Source of the DNA: Natrinema sp. SYSU A 869
Lineage (GTDB): Archaea; Halobacteriota; Halobacteria; Halobacteriales; Natrialbaceae
Length of the DNA: 64,000 nucleotides
NCBI RefSeq assembly: GCF_019879105.1
Contig: NZ_CP082247.1
Location: forward strand, 744,001 to 808,000
Direction: 5' to 3'
How positions within the stretch are numbered: the first letter of the stretch is position 1; the number at the start of each line of letters is the position of its first letter. The notes under the pieces were generated by a model. That model searched no databases. It saw only the letters and a program-made list of their open reading frames with translations, and was not told where the DNA came from. The position numbers were made by a program, and so were the translations under genes. This document shows, piece by piece, positions 35,373 to 44,675 of this stretch.

Positions 35373-36835
35373 ATGGTAGATGTAATACGGATTCCGAAGC
35401 TCGGGCTGAGTGACTACGGAGACCTCGTTGCCTGGGAGGCCGACACGGGCGATCGTGTGGAGAAGGGAGACGTCGTCGCCGTCCTCGAGTCGGAGAAGGC
35501 TAGCGCCGAAATCGAGGCCCCCACGAACGGAGTCGTGCTCGAGCAGTACGTCGAGGAGGGCGAAGAGATCGCGATCGAAGTGGGGAAACCGCTGGCGGTG
35601 ATCGGCAAGGAGGGAGAGTCAGCGCCGTCGCTGTCGGAACTCGAGGACGGAGAGAGCGACGAGCGGCCGGCGGACGTCGGCGAGGCGGCGTCGGCTCCGG
35701 ACACCGACTCCGTTGACGGCGCGGAAGCCGATGGCGGTGCAGCGACCGCAGACGTCAAGGCGACGCCGCGGGCCAAGCGTCGCGCCAACGAAGCGGACGT
35801 CGATCTGGCTGAAATCGACGGAACCGGGCCGCAGGGTGCGGTCACCGAGGGCGACATCGAGGAATACCTCGAGAGCGGGGGCGGTTCGTCGGCAGGGAGC
35901 GGTGACGGAGCGTCAGCAGAGGGCGACGACGAGTCGGAGTCCGACGCCGCGTCTGCGACGGACGACGTCAAGGCGACGCCGCGGGCGAAACACCGCGCCG
36001 AGGAGGACGGCGTCGACTTATCTCGGATCGAGGGGACGGGCCCACAGGGGGCGATCACCGAAGGTGATGTCGAAGCGTTCGCGAGCAGTGCCGACGCCAA
36101 TGGTCCCGACGCGTCAGCGGTCGCGAGCGACGAGCTGACCACCGACGGACTCACCGTGACGGAATCGCGGGAACTCACCGGCACACGGAAAACGATCGCG
36201 GAGCGCCTGAGCCGGAGTGCTCGAGAGAAACCCCACGTCATGGGGACGCGCGATATCGGGATCGAGCGCCTCGAGGAAGTCAGAGACCGACTCGAGGAGA
36301 AGGGCGTCGACGTCTCATTGAACGACCTCATCCTCCACTTCGTCGGCCGAACGCTCGAAGATCTCCCAGAGTTCAACGCTCACTTCGAGGACGGCGAACA
36401 CCGCCTCATCGACGAGGTCAACGTCGGCTACGCGGTCGACAGCGAGAACGGACTCATGGTGCCGGTGATCGACGACGTGCCGGACCGCGACCTCGAGGAC
36501 CTGTCGTCGGAGCGGCGGCGACTCGTCGAGACGGTCCTCGAGAACGAGCACACGTCGTCGGATCTCCAGGGGGAACCTTCACCGTCACCAACGTCGGCGT
36601 CTTCGACATGGACGTCTCCTTCTCGATCATCAACCCGCCGCAGGTCGCGATCCTCGCACTGGGTCGGCGCAAGCCGATTCCCGTCGAGCGCGACGGCGAC
36701 ATCGAATTCGAGCGCGCGATCACATTCAGTCTCACGATCGACCACCGCGTGCTCGACGGGGCCGACTCGGGCGCGTTCCTCGAGCGGCTCGCCGAGTACC
36801 TCGAGTATCCCGGACGGGCGTTCGACGCCGTGTAA
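35373..36835 (+). pseudogene. Dihydrolipoyl acyltransferase (E2) with two subunit-binding domains, one frameshift
   Basis: About 487 aa when repaired. Domain order: lipoyl domain (1-78; lipoylated Lys42 in ESEKASAEIEAP), acidic linker, peripheral-subunit-binding domain 1 (127-166, ATPRAKRRANEADVDL), second acidic linker, subunit-binding domain 2 (198-237, ATPRAKHRAEEDGVDL), then the catalytic domain from about 262 with DHRVLDGAD containing the active-site His and Asp. Two binding domains are unusual; most E2 proteins have one. The frame breaks in the G run 36569-36573. One extra G gives LQGGTFTVTNVGVFDMDVSF and the rest in frame. Works with the E1 pair upstream and the E3 at 59236. Confidence 0.88.
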
Positions 36836-36874
36836 CGCGCAATCGCGTCGAAACAGAAATCGAGACGGTCGCTC

Positions 36875-37876
36875 TCAGGGACCGAGATCGGAACCCGTGA
36901 TGACTTCGTCGTGGAACCGCTCGTTCTCCTCGGTCCGGTCGGGCGGAAACAGGCACATGACGTGGTCGACGCCGAGCTCCTCGAGCGCTCGCAGTCGCTC
37001 TCGACACGCCTCGGGCGGTCCCGCGACCGCGAAGCGATCGCCGAGATACTCCCACACCTCGTCGTCGATGTCCGCGAGCGCGTCCGCTTCCTCGTCGCCG
37101 TGCTCCTGCATATCGTGAGCGTCGACGAGGTCGCGGAGGTCGGCTTGCACGTCAGCGGGCGCTTCTTCGACGGAGAAGCTGAAGTTGTGATAGGCGATGG
37201 GTTCGATGACCGGCTTCAGCTTCTCGACCGCTCGAGCCCGGCTGTTGGCCGCGCAGGTCGGCGTGAGCGTCACGATATCGAGGTCCTCGAGCGACCGCCC
37301 GGCGCGTTCGGCCCCTTTGCGGACGTTCGCCAGCCCGAGCTCCTCGACGGTCTCGGGGTTCGGACCGCCGCCGAAGATGACGCCGTCGGCCACCTCGCCG
37401 GCCATCCGCAGCGTCTTCGGGCCCTCCGCAGCGACGTATACGGACACGTCACGTCGTCGCGACTCGAGCCGAAACGGCTCGCCGCCGAACGCGACTTCCT
37501 CGCCGCGAAGCAGACGACGGATTTTCGTCGCGCTCTCCGCGACCTCCTCGACGGTCGCCGGCCGCTGTCCGACGGAATAGACGGCGCTGTCGCCGGCGCC
37601 GATGCCGAGTACCGCTCGGCCGTCGGCGAGCTGGTCGAGCGAGGCGATCGCGTTCGCCGTCACCGACGGGTGTCGGCTCTTGGGGTTGGTGATGCCGGGC
37701 GCGAGCGTCAGTTCGTCGGTGACCGTCGCACACTCCGCGAGCGTGACGTACAGGTCGGTGTAGAGCTGCTGGGAGTCGATCGCCCAGAGAGCGTCCCAGC
37801 CCCACGACTCGAGCGAGCGGGCGTATTCCCTCGCGTCGGCGACGGAGTCGGTCGCGACGAATCCGCCGAAGTTCAT
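36875..37876 (-). CDS. Luciferase-like (LLM class) flavin/F420-dependent oxidoreductase
   Basis: 333 aa, related to methylene-tetrahydromethanopterin reductase (Mer) and F420-dependent dehydrogenases. Segments: NFGGFVATDSVADAREYARS, WGWDALWAIDSQQLYTDLYV, LAPGITNPKSRHPSVTANAI and VLGIGAGDSAVYSVG. It is only distantly related to the two LLM paralogues at 14126 and 20370. Its ATG overlaps the HyuB stop (ATGA), so it is translated with the HyuA-HyuB pair and likely acts on the same substrate or its product. Last gene of the minus-strand run. Confidence 0.87.
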   Translation of the reverse strand: MNFGGFVATDSVADAREYARSLESWGWDALWAIDSQQLYTDLYVTLAECATVTDELTLAPGITNPKSRHPSVTANAIASLDQLADGRAVLGIGAGDSAVYSVGQRPATVEEVAESATKIRRLLRGEEVAFGGEPFRLESRRRDVSVYVAAEGPKTLRMAGEVADGVIFGGGPNPETVEELGLANVRKGAERAGRSLEDLDIVTLTPTCAANSRARAVEKLKPVIEPIAYHNFSFSVEEAPADVQADLRDLVDAHDMQEHGDEEADALADIDDEVWEYLGDRFAVAGPPEACRERLRALEELGVDHVMCLFPPDRTEENERFHDEVITGSDLGP

Positions 37877-39554
37877 GACTCGTCGGCCGGGTCGTAGCCG
37901 TAGACGTCTCGAGCGCGCGCTTCCGAAATCAGCCCCCGCTCGACGTCCGCCGCGACGCGTTCGGGGTCGCGGTCCTCGGGATCACCGTAGCCGCCGGGCG
38001 TCGCGGAGACGAGCGTGAGCGTCTCGCCGGGCTCGAGCGTTCCGGGGCCGTTCGGCGGAACCTCTTTTCCGTCGCTCGAGGAGGCCGTCGTCGCCCGTTT
38101 CCCCGATCGACCGCCGCGGAAGCCCGACGGATCGCGGTCGGCGCGACCGGAGGTGAGCGCGAAGTACACCGGCCGATCGGTCGGGTTGTGGTACGACGTG
38201 CGCATCGCCGGTCCGGACCGATGCTCGCCAGCCCCTTCGGTATCGGGGACTAGCGCCGTCTCCTCCCATCGGAGCGGACTGTAGCGTTCGAACATCTCGA
38301 TAGGGGTGTTCTGCCCGTTGTACGGGAAGTAGACGCCGGGGATCCCGTCCCCGTCGGCGCTGGGCGGGAGACCGCCGGCCGTCCCGCCCACGGCGATGAA
38401 CTCGTCACCGTTCTCGTCGGCACCCGAGAACGGCGCGAGTTGAATACCCGCCATCTCGGAGAGCGCCGATTCGGGGACGACCTGACCCAGCGCGCGGATG
38501 AGCGCGTCTTCCGCCCGCGAGTAGGTGAGGTGGCGACCCATCGTCGCCTTCGGCCGATCACAGTTGAGGATCGATCCCTCCGGTGCGGTCACCTCGATGG
38601 GCCGGAAGAACCCTTCCGCGTTCGGCAGATCGGGGACGAGCATGCACTTCACGATGTACTCGGTGATGGTGACGATGTTCCCGAACGGACAGTTGATCCC
38701 GCCCTCGACCTGCGCCGATGTCCCGGCGAAGTCGACTTCCAGGGAATCACCGTCGATCGTCGCGGCGACGCGAATCTCGAGATCGTGCTCGGCGATGGTG
38801 AATTCGATCGAGTCCTCGTACGTGCCGTCGGGCAGGTCGGCGAGTCTCTCCCGCAGCGCGCGCTCGGTCCGCTCGATGACCTCGCTCGCGACTCGGTCAA
38901 ACGTCTCGGGGCCCCGATCGGCGACGATTTCTCGAACGCGCTCCTCGCCGACCGTGTTCCCCGATCGCAACGCCTCGAGGTCGCCCAGCGCCTGGTGGGG
39001 GATCCGGACGTTGCTCCGAATGATGGAATCGACCGCGTCGTTTCGCTCGCCGGCCTCGTAGAGCTTCGTCGGCGGAATCAGGATCCCCTCCTCGTACACC
39101 TGTTCCGCGTCGGTCGACCAGCCGCCGCGGTTCCCGCCGACGTCGTCGGTGTGACCGAGACTGCCCACGATTCCGACGAGATCACCGTCGTGGAAAACGG
39201 GGTTCAGGACGACCACGTCCGACAGGTGACCGCCGCCGATCCAGGGGTCGTTCGTGATGACGGTATCGCCCGGTTCCAGCGTCTCCGGCGGGAAGTGATC
39301 CTCAAGGATGATCCGCGTCGTCCGGGAGAGTGCCCCTGAGAGAACGGGGACGGACTGGTCGGAGAGGCCGATCGCGTCGCCCTCGGCGGTCATGACGGCC
39401 GTCGAGGCGTCGGCTCCCTCTCGAATGGAAAGGAGTACGCCAGCCGCTCGGCGGCATCGTACATCTCGTCCGCGGTGGCTTGCAATCGGTTCCAGAGGAC
39501 CTGGGTCTCCAGGCCCGTCGAATCGGTTGTCTCGGTGTCGTCTGTTTCAATCAT
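37873..39554 (-). pseudogene. hyuB: Hydantoinase/oxoprolinase B-family subunit (HyuB), one frameshift
   Basis: About 560 aa when repaired. The N-terminus starts at ATG 39554, overlapping the HyuA stop (ATGA), and reads TQVLWNRLQATADEMYDAAE; the frame breaks at 39429-39431 (AAA on the plus strand). Restoring one base gives AYSFSIREGADASTAVMTAE and joins the long conserved part (ITNDPWIGGGHLSDVVVLNP, GHTDDVGGNRGG, VEGGINCPFGNI, PGGYGDPEDRDP). HyuB acts with HyuA in ATP-dependent ring opening of lactams or carboxylation of ketones (5-oxoprolinase, N-methylhydantoinase, acetone or acetophenone carboxylases). Which reaction occurs here cannot be told from sequence. Confidence 0.88.
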
Positions 39555-41623
39555 AGTTCGATGGTGATGTCGTAGTTGTCGGCGACGGTCACGATCGAGT
39601 CGGGATCGGCGACGACGGTCGTCTGGTCTGCTTCGACGACGATGGGACCGTCCACCGTCTGGCCCGCCTCGAGACCGTCCCAGCGGTAGACGCCGGCCTC
39701 GACGGTCCCGTACTCCGGTCCGTAGTAGACATCTCGCTCGCCGGGTTCGGTACGATCGCCCTCTGGAGCGGCGAGCTGTGCGGTCTCGCCGGTACTCTCG
39801 TCCTCGCCGAGTTCGAGACGGTAGGTGAGCACCTCGACGGGAAACTCTAGCGTCTCGCGGTTGAACGTCTCCCGGTAGGTACGTTCGAACGCGTCGCGGG
39901 CGGCCTCGGGAGTCACGTCGTCGATATCACAGTCTTCGAGGGGGACTTTGATCTCGTGGCCCTGATCGACGTGGCGCATATCGAGGCTGAGAGATGTCTC
40001 GGCTTCGTCCAGATCGATGCCTGCCCGCTCGAGGACCGATGCGGCCTCCTCGCGGAGGGACTCGAACTGACGGCGGAAATCCTCGGTCGAGAGCGTCGCG
40101 AGAACCGCTTGACTCGTCGAACTGGCCTCGTACATGCACGGCGCTTCGGTGAGTCCGATCGAGGAGCCAACGCCGGCGCCGTACGGGCAGACGACCTCGT
40201 CGATACTGAGCTTTCGGGCGACGCGAAACGCGTGCGACGGACCGGCGCCACCGAGGGCCGTCATTGAGAGTCCGCGAGCGTCGATCCCGCGAGAGGCGGC
40301 GTACCGACGGAACGCCGTGGCCATGTTTTCGTTGACCACCTCGAACACGCGCCACGCTGCCTCGGTGACCGAAACGTCGAGCGGGTCGGCGAGTTCCTCG
40401 GCGAAGACGGATTCAGTCCGTTCAGCGGCCAGCTCCATCCGCCCGCCGTAGAAGTTCTCGGGGTTAAGGTAACCGAGCAGGAGCGAGGCGTCCGTCACTG
40501 TCGGCTCCTCGCCGCCCTGATTGTAACAGATCGGACCGGGATCGGAGCCGGCCGACTCGGGACCGACTTCGACGAGTCCGACGTCGTTCACGGAAGCGAT
40601 CGATCCCCCGCCGGCACCGATCTCGGTGAGATCGATGAGCGGCGAGACGAGGTCGTAGCCGCTCCCCTCCTTGAACCGGTGGACGCGGGCGACGTCGGTC
40701 TCGTACTTCATCCGGACGTCGCCGTCCTCAACGACCGATCCCTTCGCCGTGGTGCCGCCCATATCGAAGGAGAACACGCCGTCGTTGCCGTGGTTCTCGC
40801 CGAAAATGCGCGAGGCGAGGACGCCCGCTGCCGGGCCGGACTCGACGAGTCGGATCGGTTCCGCCTTCGCCGTCCGGACGTCGACGATACCGCCTGACGA
40901 GGTCATCATGTAGACCTCACCTGCGAATCCCTCCGACTGAAGTTCCGAGCGGAGGAACTCGAGGTAGTCCGCCACGACGGGCGCGACGTACGAGTTGATG
41001 ACGGTCGTCGACGTTCGCTCGTACTCCCTGATGACGGGAACGACGTCCGCGGAGAGCGAGACGTTCAGGTCGGGATACTCGTCTTCGATGACCTCGGCCA
41101 CGGCGCGCTCGTGAGTATCGGACTCGTAGGAGTGCAACAGCGACACGGCGACGGAGTCGACATCGTGGTCCTCGACCAGCGTCTGAGTCCGCTCGCGGAC
41201 TTCCTCCTCGTCGAGCGGCTCGACTACCTCGCCGTCGTCGGTCAGGCGCTCGTCCAACTCGAGACGGCGCTGGCGGGGGACCAGCGGGTCAGGATACTCC
41301 ATCTCCCAGTCGAACATGTCGTAGCGCGACCCGCGCCGGAGTTGGAGCGTGTCGCGGATCCCCTCGGTCGTGAGCAGCCCCGTCGTCGCTCCCGTGCCTT
41401 CGATGAGCGTGTTTGAGACGAGGGTCGTCCCGTGAATGACAGTGTCGAGATCGTCGAACGAGACGTCGTTCTCGTCGAGGATCCGACGAGCCCCGGTCAG
41501 CGCCCCCTCCGCCGGATTCGCCGGCGTCGTCGGCTCCTTATCGATGGTGACCGTCCCCGACTCCCGATCGACCAGGGTGAAGTCGGTGAAGGTCCCGCCG
41601 ATGTCCATGCCAAGTGTGTACAT
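39551..41623 (-). CDS. hyuA: Hydantoinase/oxoprolinase A-family subunit (HyuA), ATP-dependent
   Basis: 690 aa actin-like-fold ATPase. The phosphate-binding motif GMDIGGTFTDFTLVDRESG is at the start, VFSFDMGGTTAKGSVVEDGD is the second nucleotide site, EIGAGGGSIA follows, and GGAGPSHAFRVAR is the C-terminal signature. Intact. The ATG at 41623 is preferred over a GTG at 41647 because the nucleotide-binding motif normally starts within six residues; a TATA-like AACATATATTTG (minus strand, about 41656-41665) would start transcription just before it, so the hyu genes may have their own promoter. Forms an enzyme with HyuB, and couples by an ATGA overlap. Confidence 0.92.
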   Translation of the reverse strand: MYTLGMDIGGTFTDFTLVDRESGTVTIDKEPTTPANPAEGALTGARRILDENDVSFDDLDTVIHGTTLVSNTLIEGTGATTGLLTTEGIRDTLQLRRGSRYDMFDWEMEYPDPLVPRQRRLELDERLTDDGEVVEPLDEEEVRERTQTLVEDHDVDSVAVSLLHSYESDTHERAVAEVIEDEYPDLNVSLSADVVPVIREYERTSTTVINSYVAPVVADYLEFLRSELQSEGFAGEVYMMTSSGGIVDVRTAKAEPIRLVESGPAAGVLASRIFGENHGNDGVFSFDMGGTTAKGSVVEDGDVRMKYETDVARVHRFKEGSGYDLVSPLIDLTEIGAGGGSIASVNDVGLVEVGPESAGSDPGPICYNQGGEEPTVTDASLLLGYLNPENFYGGRMELAAERTESVFAEELADPLDVSVTEAAWRVFEVVNENMATAFRRYAASRGIDARGLSMTALGGAGPSHAFRVARKLSIDEVVCPYGAGVGSSIGLTEAPCMYEASSTSQAVLATLSTEDFRRQFESLREEAASVLERAGIDLDEAETSLSLDMRHVDQGHEIKVPLEDCDIDDVTPEAARDAFERTYRETFNRETLEFPVEVLTYRLELGEDESTGETAQLAAPEGDRTEPGERDVYYGPEYGTVEAGVYRWDGLEAGQTVDGPIVVEADQTTVVADPDSIVTVADNYDITIEL

Positions 41624-41718
41624 GTGTAGTTCGTCTCCGGAGTCCACATCCGGTCAAATATATGTTGTGATGGCCGATAGCAATAGACACAGTATCGGAC
41701 CGATGCGATCCGGATTCC

Positions 41719-42786
41719 TCAGCACCGATCGGCTTCGATGATCGCGAGGAGGTCCTCGATCAGCCCCGGGATCGGGTACTGGAACCAGGCGTTGCGGACG
41801 TCGTCGCTCGCGCCGGTGTCGTACTGATTGGCGCCCCAGCAGCAGATGGTGAGCATGACGAACGCCGAGAAGGCCTGCCAGTACCGGACGCGCTCCCGGT
41901 CGACGGGTCGTCCCGTCCGCCGCTCGTACTCGTCGTAGAACCACTCCCGCTCCAGCAGCGAGCAGGCGAGTTCGGGCCGCTCGATCGGCTCGACGAGTTT
42001 CCCCGCGAAGTACCGCGTGCTCGCATAGCCGAGGTCGAACAGGGGGTCGCCGACCCGGGCGAACTCCCAGTCGAGGAGGCCGGTGATCCGATCGTCATCG
42101 ATGAGGGCGTTCCCGATCCGGAAATCGCCGTGAATCAGCGTCGTCTCCGGAACCGCGGGTTCGTTGGCCCGGAACCAGCGAATCGCTTCCTCGACCGCCG
42201 GTTCGCGCTTCAGTTCGGCGTCCCGGTAGAGCGCCTCCCAGCGGTCGATCTCGCGAGTCACCACCTCGTCAGCCGGCACGTCCTCGATCCCCGGAACCGT
42301 CGCGCCGTCGATCGAGTGAACGCCCGCGGCGGCATCGACGAACTGGTTCGGAAGCGTTCGCTCGGCCGAGTCCCACGCGTCGTACAGGTCCTGTCGATCC
42401 CGCGGGTCCCACGTGATCGGTGGCTCACCCTCGAGATGGTCCATGACGAAGAGGCCGCGCTCGAACGGCCCACCGTCCGCGTCGAACCAGCGGACTCGCG
42501 GAACCGGAACGGGCGCGTCTTGACTCGCGACGAGCGTCTCGTACTCGGTCTCGATGTCATTCCCGGGGAGCGACGCCGCGTCGATATCGTGTTGCAGTTC
42601 GTTCTCGGCTCTGAGGACGAGACGTTCAGAGACGTCGTCGCCGTCTCCGCGATACCGAGCCGTGAACGAGACCGTGTCTCGGGACCACCCCTCGGTGTGC
42701 GCAACGATATCGTCGACGGACACCTCGCCGTCGGCGAGCGACCCGGAGAGGTACGTCGAGAGCGCGTCGGCCGTGAACTCCGTCAT
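41719..42786 (-). CDS. LvaA-like acyl-CoA kinase (APH-fold phosphotransferase)
   Basis: 355 aa aminoglycoside-phosphotransferase-fold kinase. Catalytic loop LIHGDFRIGNALIDD (HGDxxxxN) and metal motif GLLDWEFARVGDPLFDLGY are intact. This is the ACAD10/ACAD11-LvaA subgroup rather than antibiotic resistance, as shown by its neighbours: a small LvaB-like protein (ATGA overlap) and an acyl-CoA dehydrogenase. In Pseudomonas putida, LvaA with LvaB phosphorylates 4-hydroxyvaleryl-CoA (Rand and colleagues' levulinate work); the same step on a 4-hydroxyacyl-CoA is inferred here. A 95-bp gap separates it from hyuA. Confidence 0.85.
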   Translation of the reverse strand: MTEFTADALSTYLSGSLADGEVSVDDIVAHTEGWSRDTVSFTARYRGDGDDVSERLVLRAENELQHDIDAASLPGNDIETEYETLVASQDAPVPVPRVRWFDADGGPFERGLFVMDHLEGEPPITWDPRDRQDLYDAWDSAERTLPNQFVDAAAGVHSIDGATVPGIEDVPADEVVTREIDRWEALYRDAELKREPAVEEAIRWFRANEPAVPETTLIHGDFRIGNALIDDDRITGLLDWEFARVGDPLFDLGYASTRYFAGKLVEPIERPELACSLLEREWFYDEYERRTGRPVDRERVRYWQAFSAFVMLTICCWGANQYDTGASDDVRNAWFQYPIPGLIEDLLAIIEADRC

Positions 42787-43256
42787 TCCTCTCCCTCCCG
42801 GCCGAGCAGGCGCAACTGCCGGTCGACGCGCGTCCGCAGGAACTCGTACAAGGGCCGTCGAGCGATCGCGGCCCGCTCCGCGTCCAGTTCCTCGTCGATC
42901 GTCGCCAGTACGTCGTCCGCGGCGGTCAGGAGCGTCTCTTCGACGTCTCGAGTTGATCCGTCTACGGCGTCTATCTCGTCGCGAGCGTCATCGAGTGCGG
43001 TACGTACCGCGCTCGAGTCGATCTCGTTTCGTTCGAGCACCGACTCGAGCTCGTCCAACCGTTCGGCGAGAGTCCGACGCTGGGCCCGAACGGCTGCCTC
43101 CCGGCCGCCGACTTCGCCCGCCAGGAACTGCAGCGTCGAGGCCATCGATCCCACCTGCGCGTGAACGAACTCGTCGTCGGTGACTGCGGGGCGGACTTCC
43201 TCCCGCGTGAACGTCGCGAACCGGTCCAGTATCAGCTCCGGATCGAGGTATGGCAT
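42783..43256 (-). CDS. LvaB-like small helical protein (DUF6285-like)
   Basis: 157 aa, predicted all-helical and acidic: LDPELILDRFATFTREEVRP, ASTLQFLAGEVGGREA, and a C-terminal LYEFLRTRVDRQLRLLG. It resembles the small partner proteins encoded beside LvaA/ACAD10-type kinases, which in Pseudomonas are needed for kinase activity. It sits between the acyl-CoA dehydrogenase (49 bp upstream) and the kinase (4-base ATGA overlap). The start at 43256 is chosen because the preceding open frame is non-protein-like antisense of the dehydrogenase gene. Identification relies on size, helical pattern and gene order. Confidence 0.65.
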   Translation of the reverse strand: MPYLDPELILDRFATFTREEVRPAVTDDEFVHAQVGSMASTLQFLAGEVGGREAAVRAQRRTLAERLDELESVLERNEIDSSAVRTALDDARDEIDAVDGSTRDVEETLLTAADDVLATIDEELDAERAAIARRPLYEFLRTRVDRQLRLLGREGEE

Positions 43257-43305
43257 ACCGTGGTATAGTACGGTATCGTTACAAAAGCTGCGGGTCGGCC
43301 GCATC

Positions 43306-44538
43306 CTATCCGAGGTAATCGAACAGGTGACCGGCGACGTTGCGCTTCTGGATCTCCTCCGATCCCTCGGTGATCCGGTAGCGCCGGTGATGGCGGTAGA
43401 TGTGCTCAAACGGCTTGTGGCGAGTGTACCCCTGTCCGCCGTGGACCTGCATCGCCCTGTCGGCGGCGTCGCACGCCAGGAGGTTCGCGCGGTAGTTCGC
43501 CATCGAGACCTTGTCGCTCACGCTCTGTTGATTCTCCTCGTCGAGCTGCCAGGCCGTCTTGTACACCAGGTTGCGCACCATTTCGGCCTCCGTGTGCAGG
43601 TCGGCCAGCGGGAACTGGATCCCCTGTCGCTTCGCGAGCGGTTCGTCCCACGTGCGGCGTTCCTTCGCGAACTCGACCGCTTCGTCGATGCAGAACTGGG
43701 CGGCACCGACGCTCGAGGCGGCCTGCCTGATGCGGCCCTCGTGAACGAAGTACGACGCCTGCTGGAGGCCTCTGCCCTCCTCGCCCAGAATCGCGTCCTC
43801 GGGGACGCGGACGTCGTCGAGCGTCACCTCGGCGTGGTCGGTCGGCATGTTGAACGTCCAGTGGAAGTACTCGACCTCGAGTCCGTCCGCGTCAGTCGGC
43901 ACCCAGAACGCCGTGATTCCCTCGTGGTCGCCGTCGTCGCCGTCGGTCCGAGCGAAGATGACATCGTAGTCTGCGGTGTGCAAGCCGCTGTTGTATCGCT
44001 TCGCCCCGGTGATCACCCACTCGTCGTCGTCCTTCTCGGCCGTCGTGTCCATGTGCGTCGCGTCGCTGCCGTGTTCGGGCTCGGTCAGTCCGAACGCGGC
44101 GGTCGTCTCGCCGGTGATCAGGTCCTCAAGGTGGCGTTCTTTCCGCTCTTCACTGCCGAATTCGATCAACAGCTCGGGGACGTTGAAGTTTCCAACGACG
44201 GCGGCCTCCTGTTGCAAGACGTTGTGCAGGCCGATCCCCTTCTGGGCGAGGTGTTCCCGAATCACGGCCATCCCGAGGTTGCTCCCGTCCCGACCGCCGT
44301 ACTCCTCCGGGAGCATGTACCGATACAGTCCCGCCTCGTCGGCGCGGCGGCGCATCTCCTCGAGCAAGGCCTCCCATTCCGCCGTCGGCGTCCCGTCCTC
44401 CCAATTTGTCCGAGCGTCCTCGCGTCGGTGATCGAAGAACCGTTCGTGTTCCCGCTGGAGCGGCTCGATCTCGTCTTCGATGAACGCGTCTATCTCCTCG
44501 AGCAACTGCTGGAGCTGCTCCGGCATCCGGAAATCCAT
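43306..44538 (-). CDS. Acyl-CoA dehydrogenase, LvaC/ACAD11-type
   Basis: 410 aa. FAD/substrate motifs: AAFGLTEPEHGSDATHMDTT, WVITGAKRYNSGLHTADYDV, EEGRGLQQASYFVHEGRIRQ and the C-terminal ITEGSEEIQKRNVAGHLF with the expected Glu. HGGQGYTRHKPFEHIYRHHR is like ACAD10/11 enzymes. Next to the LvaB/LvaA pair it would catalyse loss of phosphate from a 4-phosphoacyl-CoA to give an enoyl-CoA, feeding beta-oxidation. The TATA box (44563-44572, minus strand) centres 27-30 bp from ATG 44538, preferred over ATG 44550 and 44526. Confidence 0.88.
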   Translation of the reverse strand: MDFRMPEQLQQLLEEIDAFIEDEIEPLQREHERFFDHRREDARTNWEDGTPTAEWEALLEEMRRRADEAGLYRYMLPEEYGGRDGSNLGMAVIREHLAQKGIGLHNVLQQEAAVVGNFNVPELLIEFGSEERKERHLEDLITGETTAAFGLTEPEHGSDATHMDTTAEKDDDEWVITGAKRYNSGLHTADYDVIFARTDGDDGDHEGITAFWVPTDADGLEVEYFHWTFNMPTDHAEVTLDDVRVPEDAILGEEGRGLQQASYFVHEGRIRQAASSVGAAQFCIDEAVEFAKERRTWDEPLAKRQGIQFPLADLHTEAEMVRNLVYKTAWQLDEENQQSVSDKVSMANYRANLLACDAADRAMQVHGGQGYTRHKPFEHIYRHHRRYRITEGSEEIQKRNVAGHLFDYLG

Positions 44539-44675
44539 ACGTAGTGACATTCGACGAGAGTACATTATAGTTCGGGTGAGAGAGGAGGCCGCGTTCGGGC
44601 GAGCGCTCGAGTACACCGGTTCTGCGGACCCTCGACGAGGCAAACCGTTAAGACTCGAGCTGACGACCGACGACT
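44539..44675. promoter_or_regulatory. Divergent promoter region between the LvaC-like and acetoacetate-decarboxylase-like genes
   Basis: 137 bp with two outward TATA boxes: AACTATAATG on the minus strand (44563-44572) and CGTTAAGA on the plus strand (44646-44653, 27 bp before ATG 44676). The space between could hold an operator shared by both transcription units. Confidence 0.5.

Noticed and set aside
41719-42786. Aminoglycoside resistance kinase
   Set aside because: The APH fold is shared, but gene context with an LvaB-like protein and an acyl-CoA dehydrogenase fits the LvaA/ACAD10 group; there is no resistance context.
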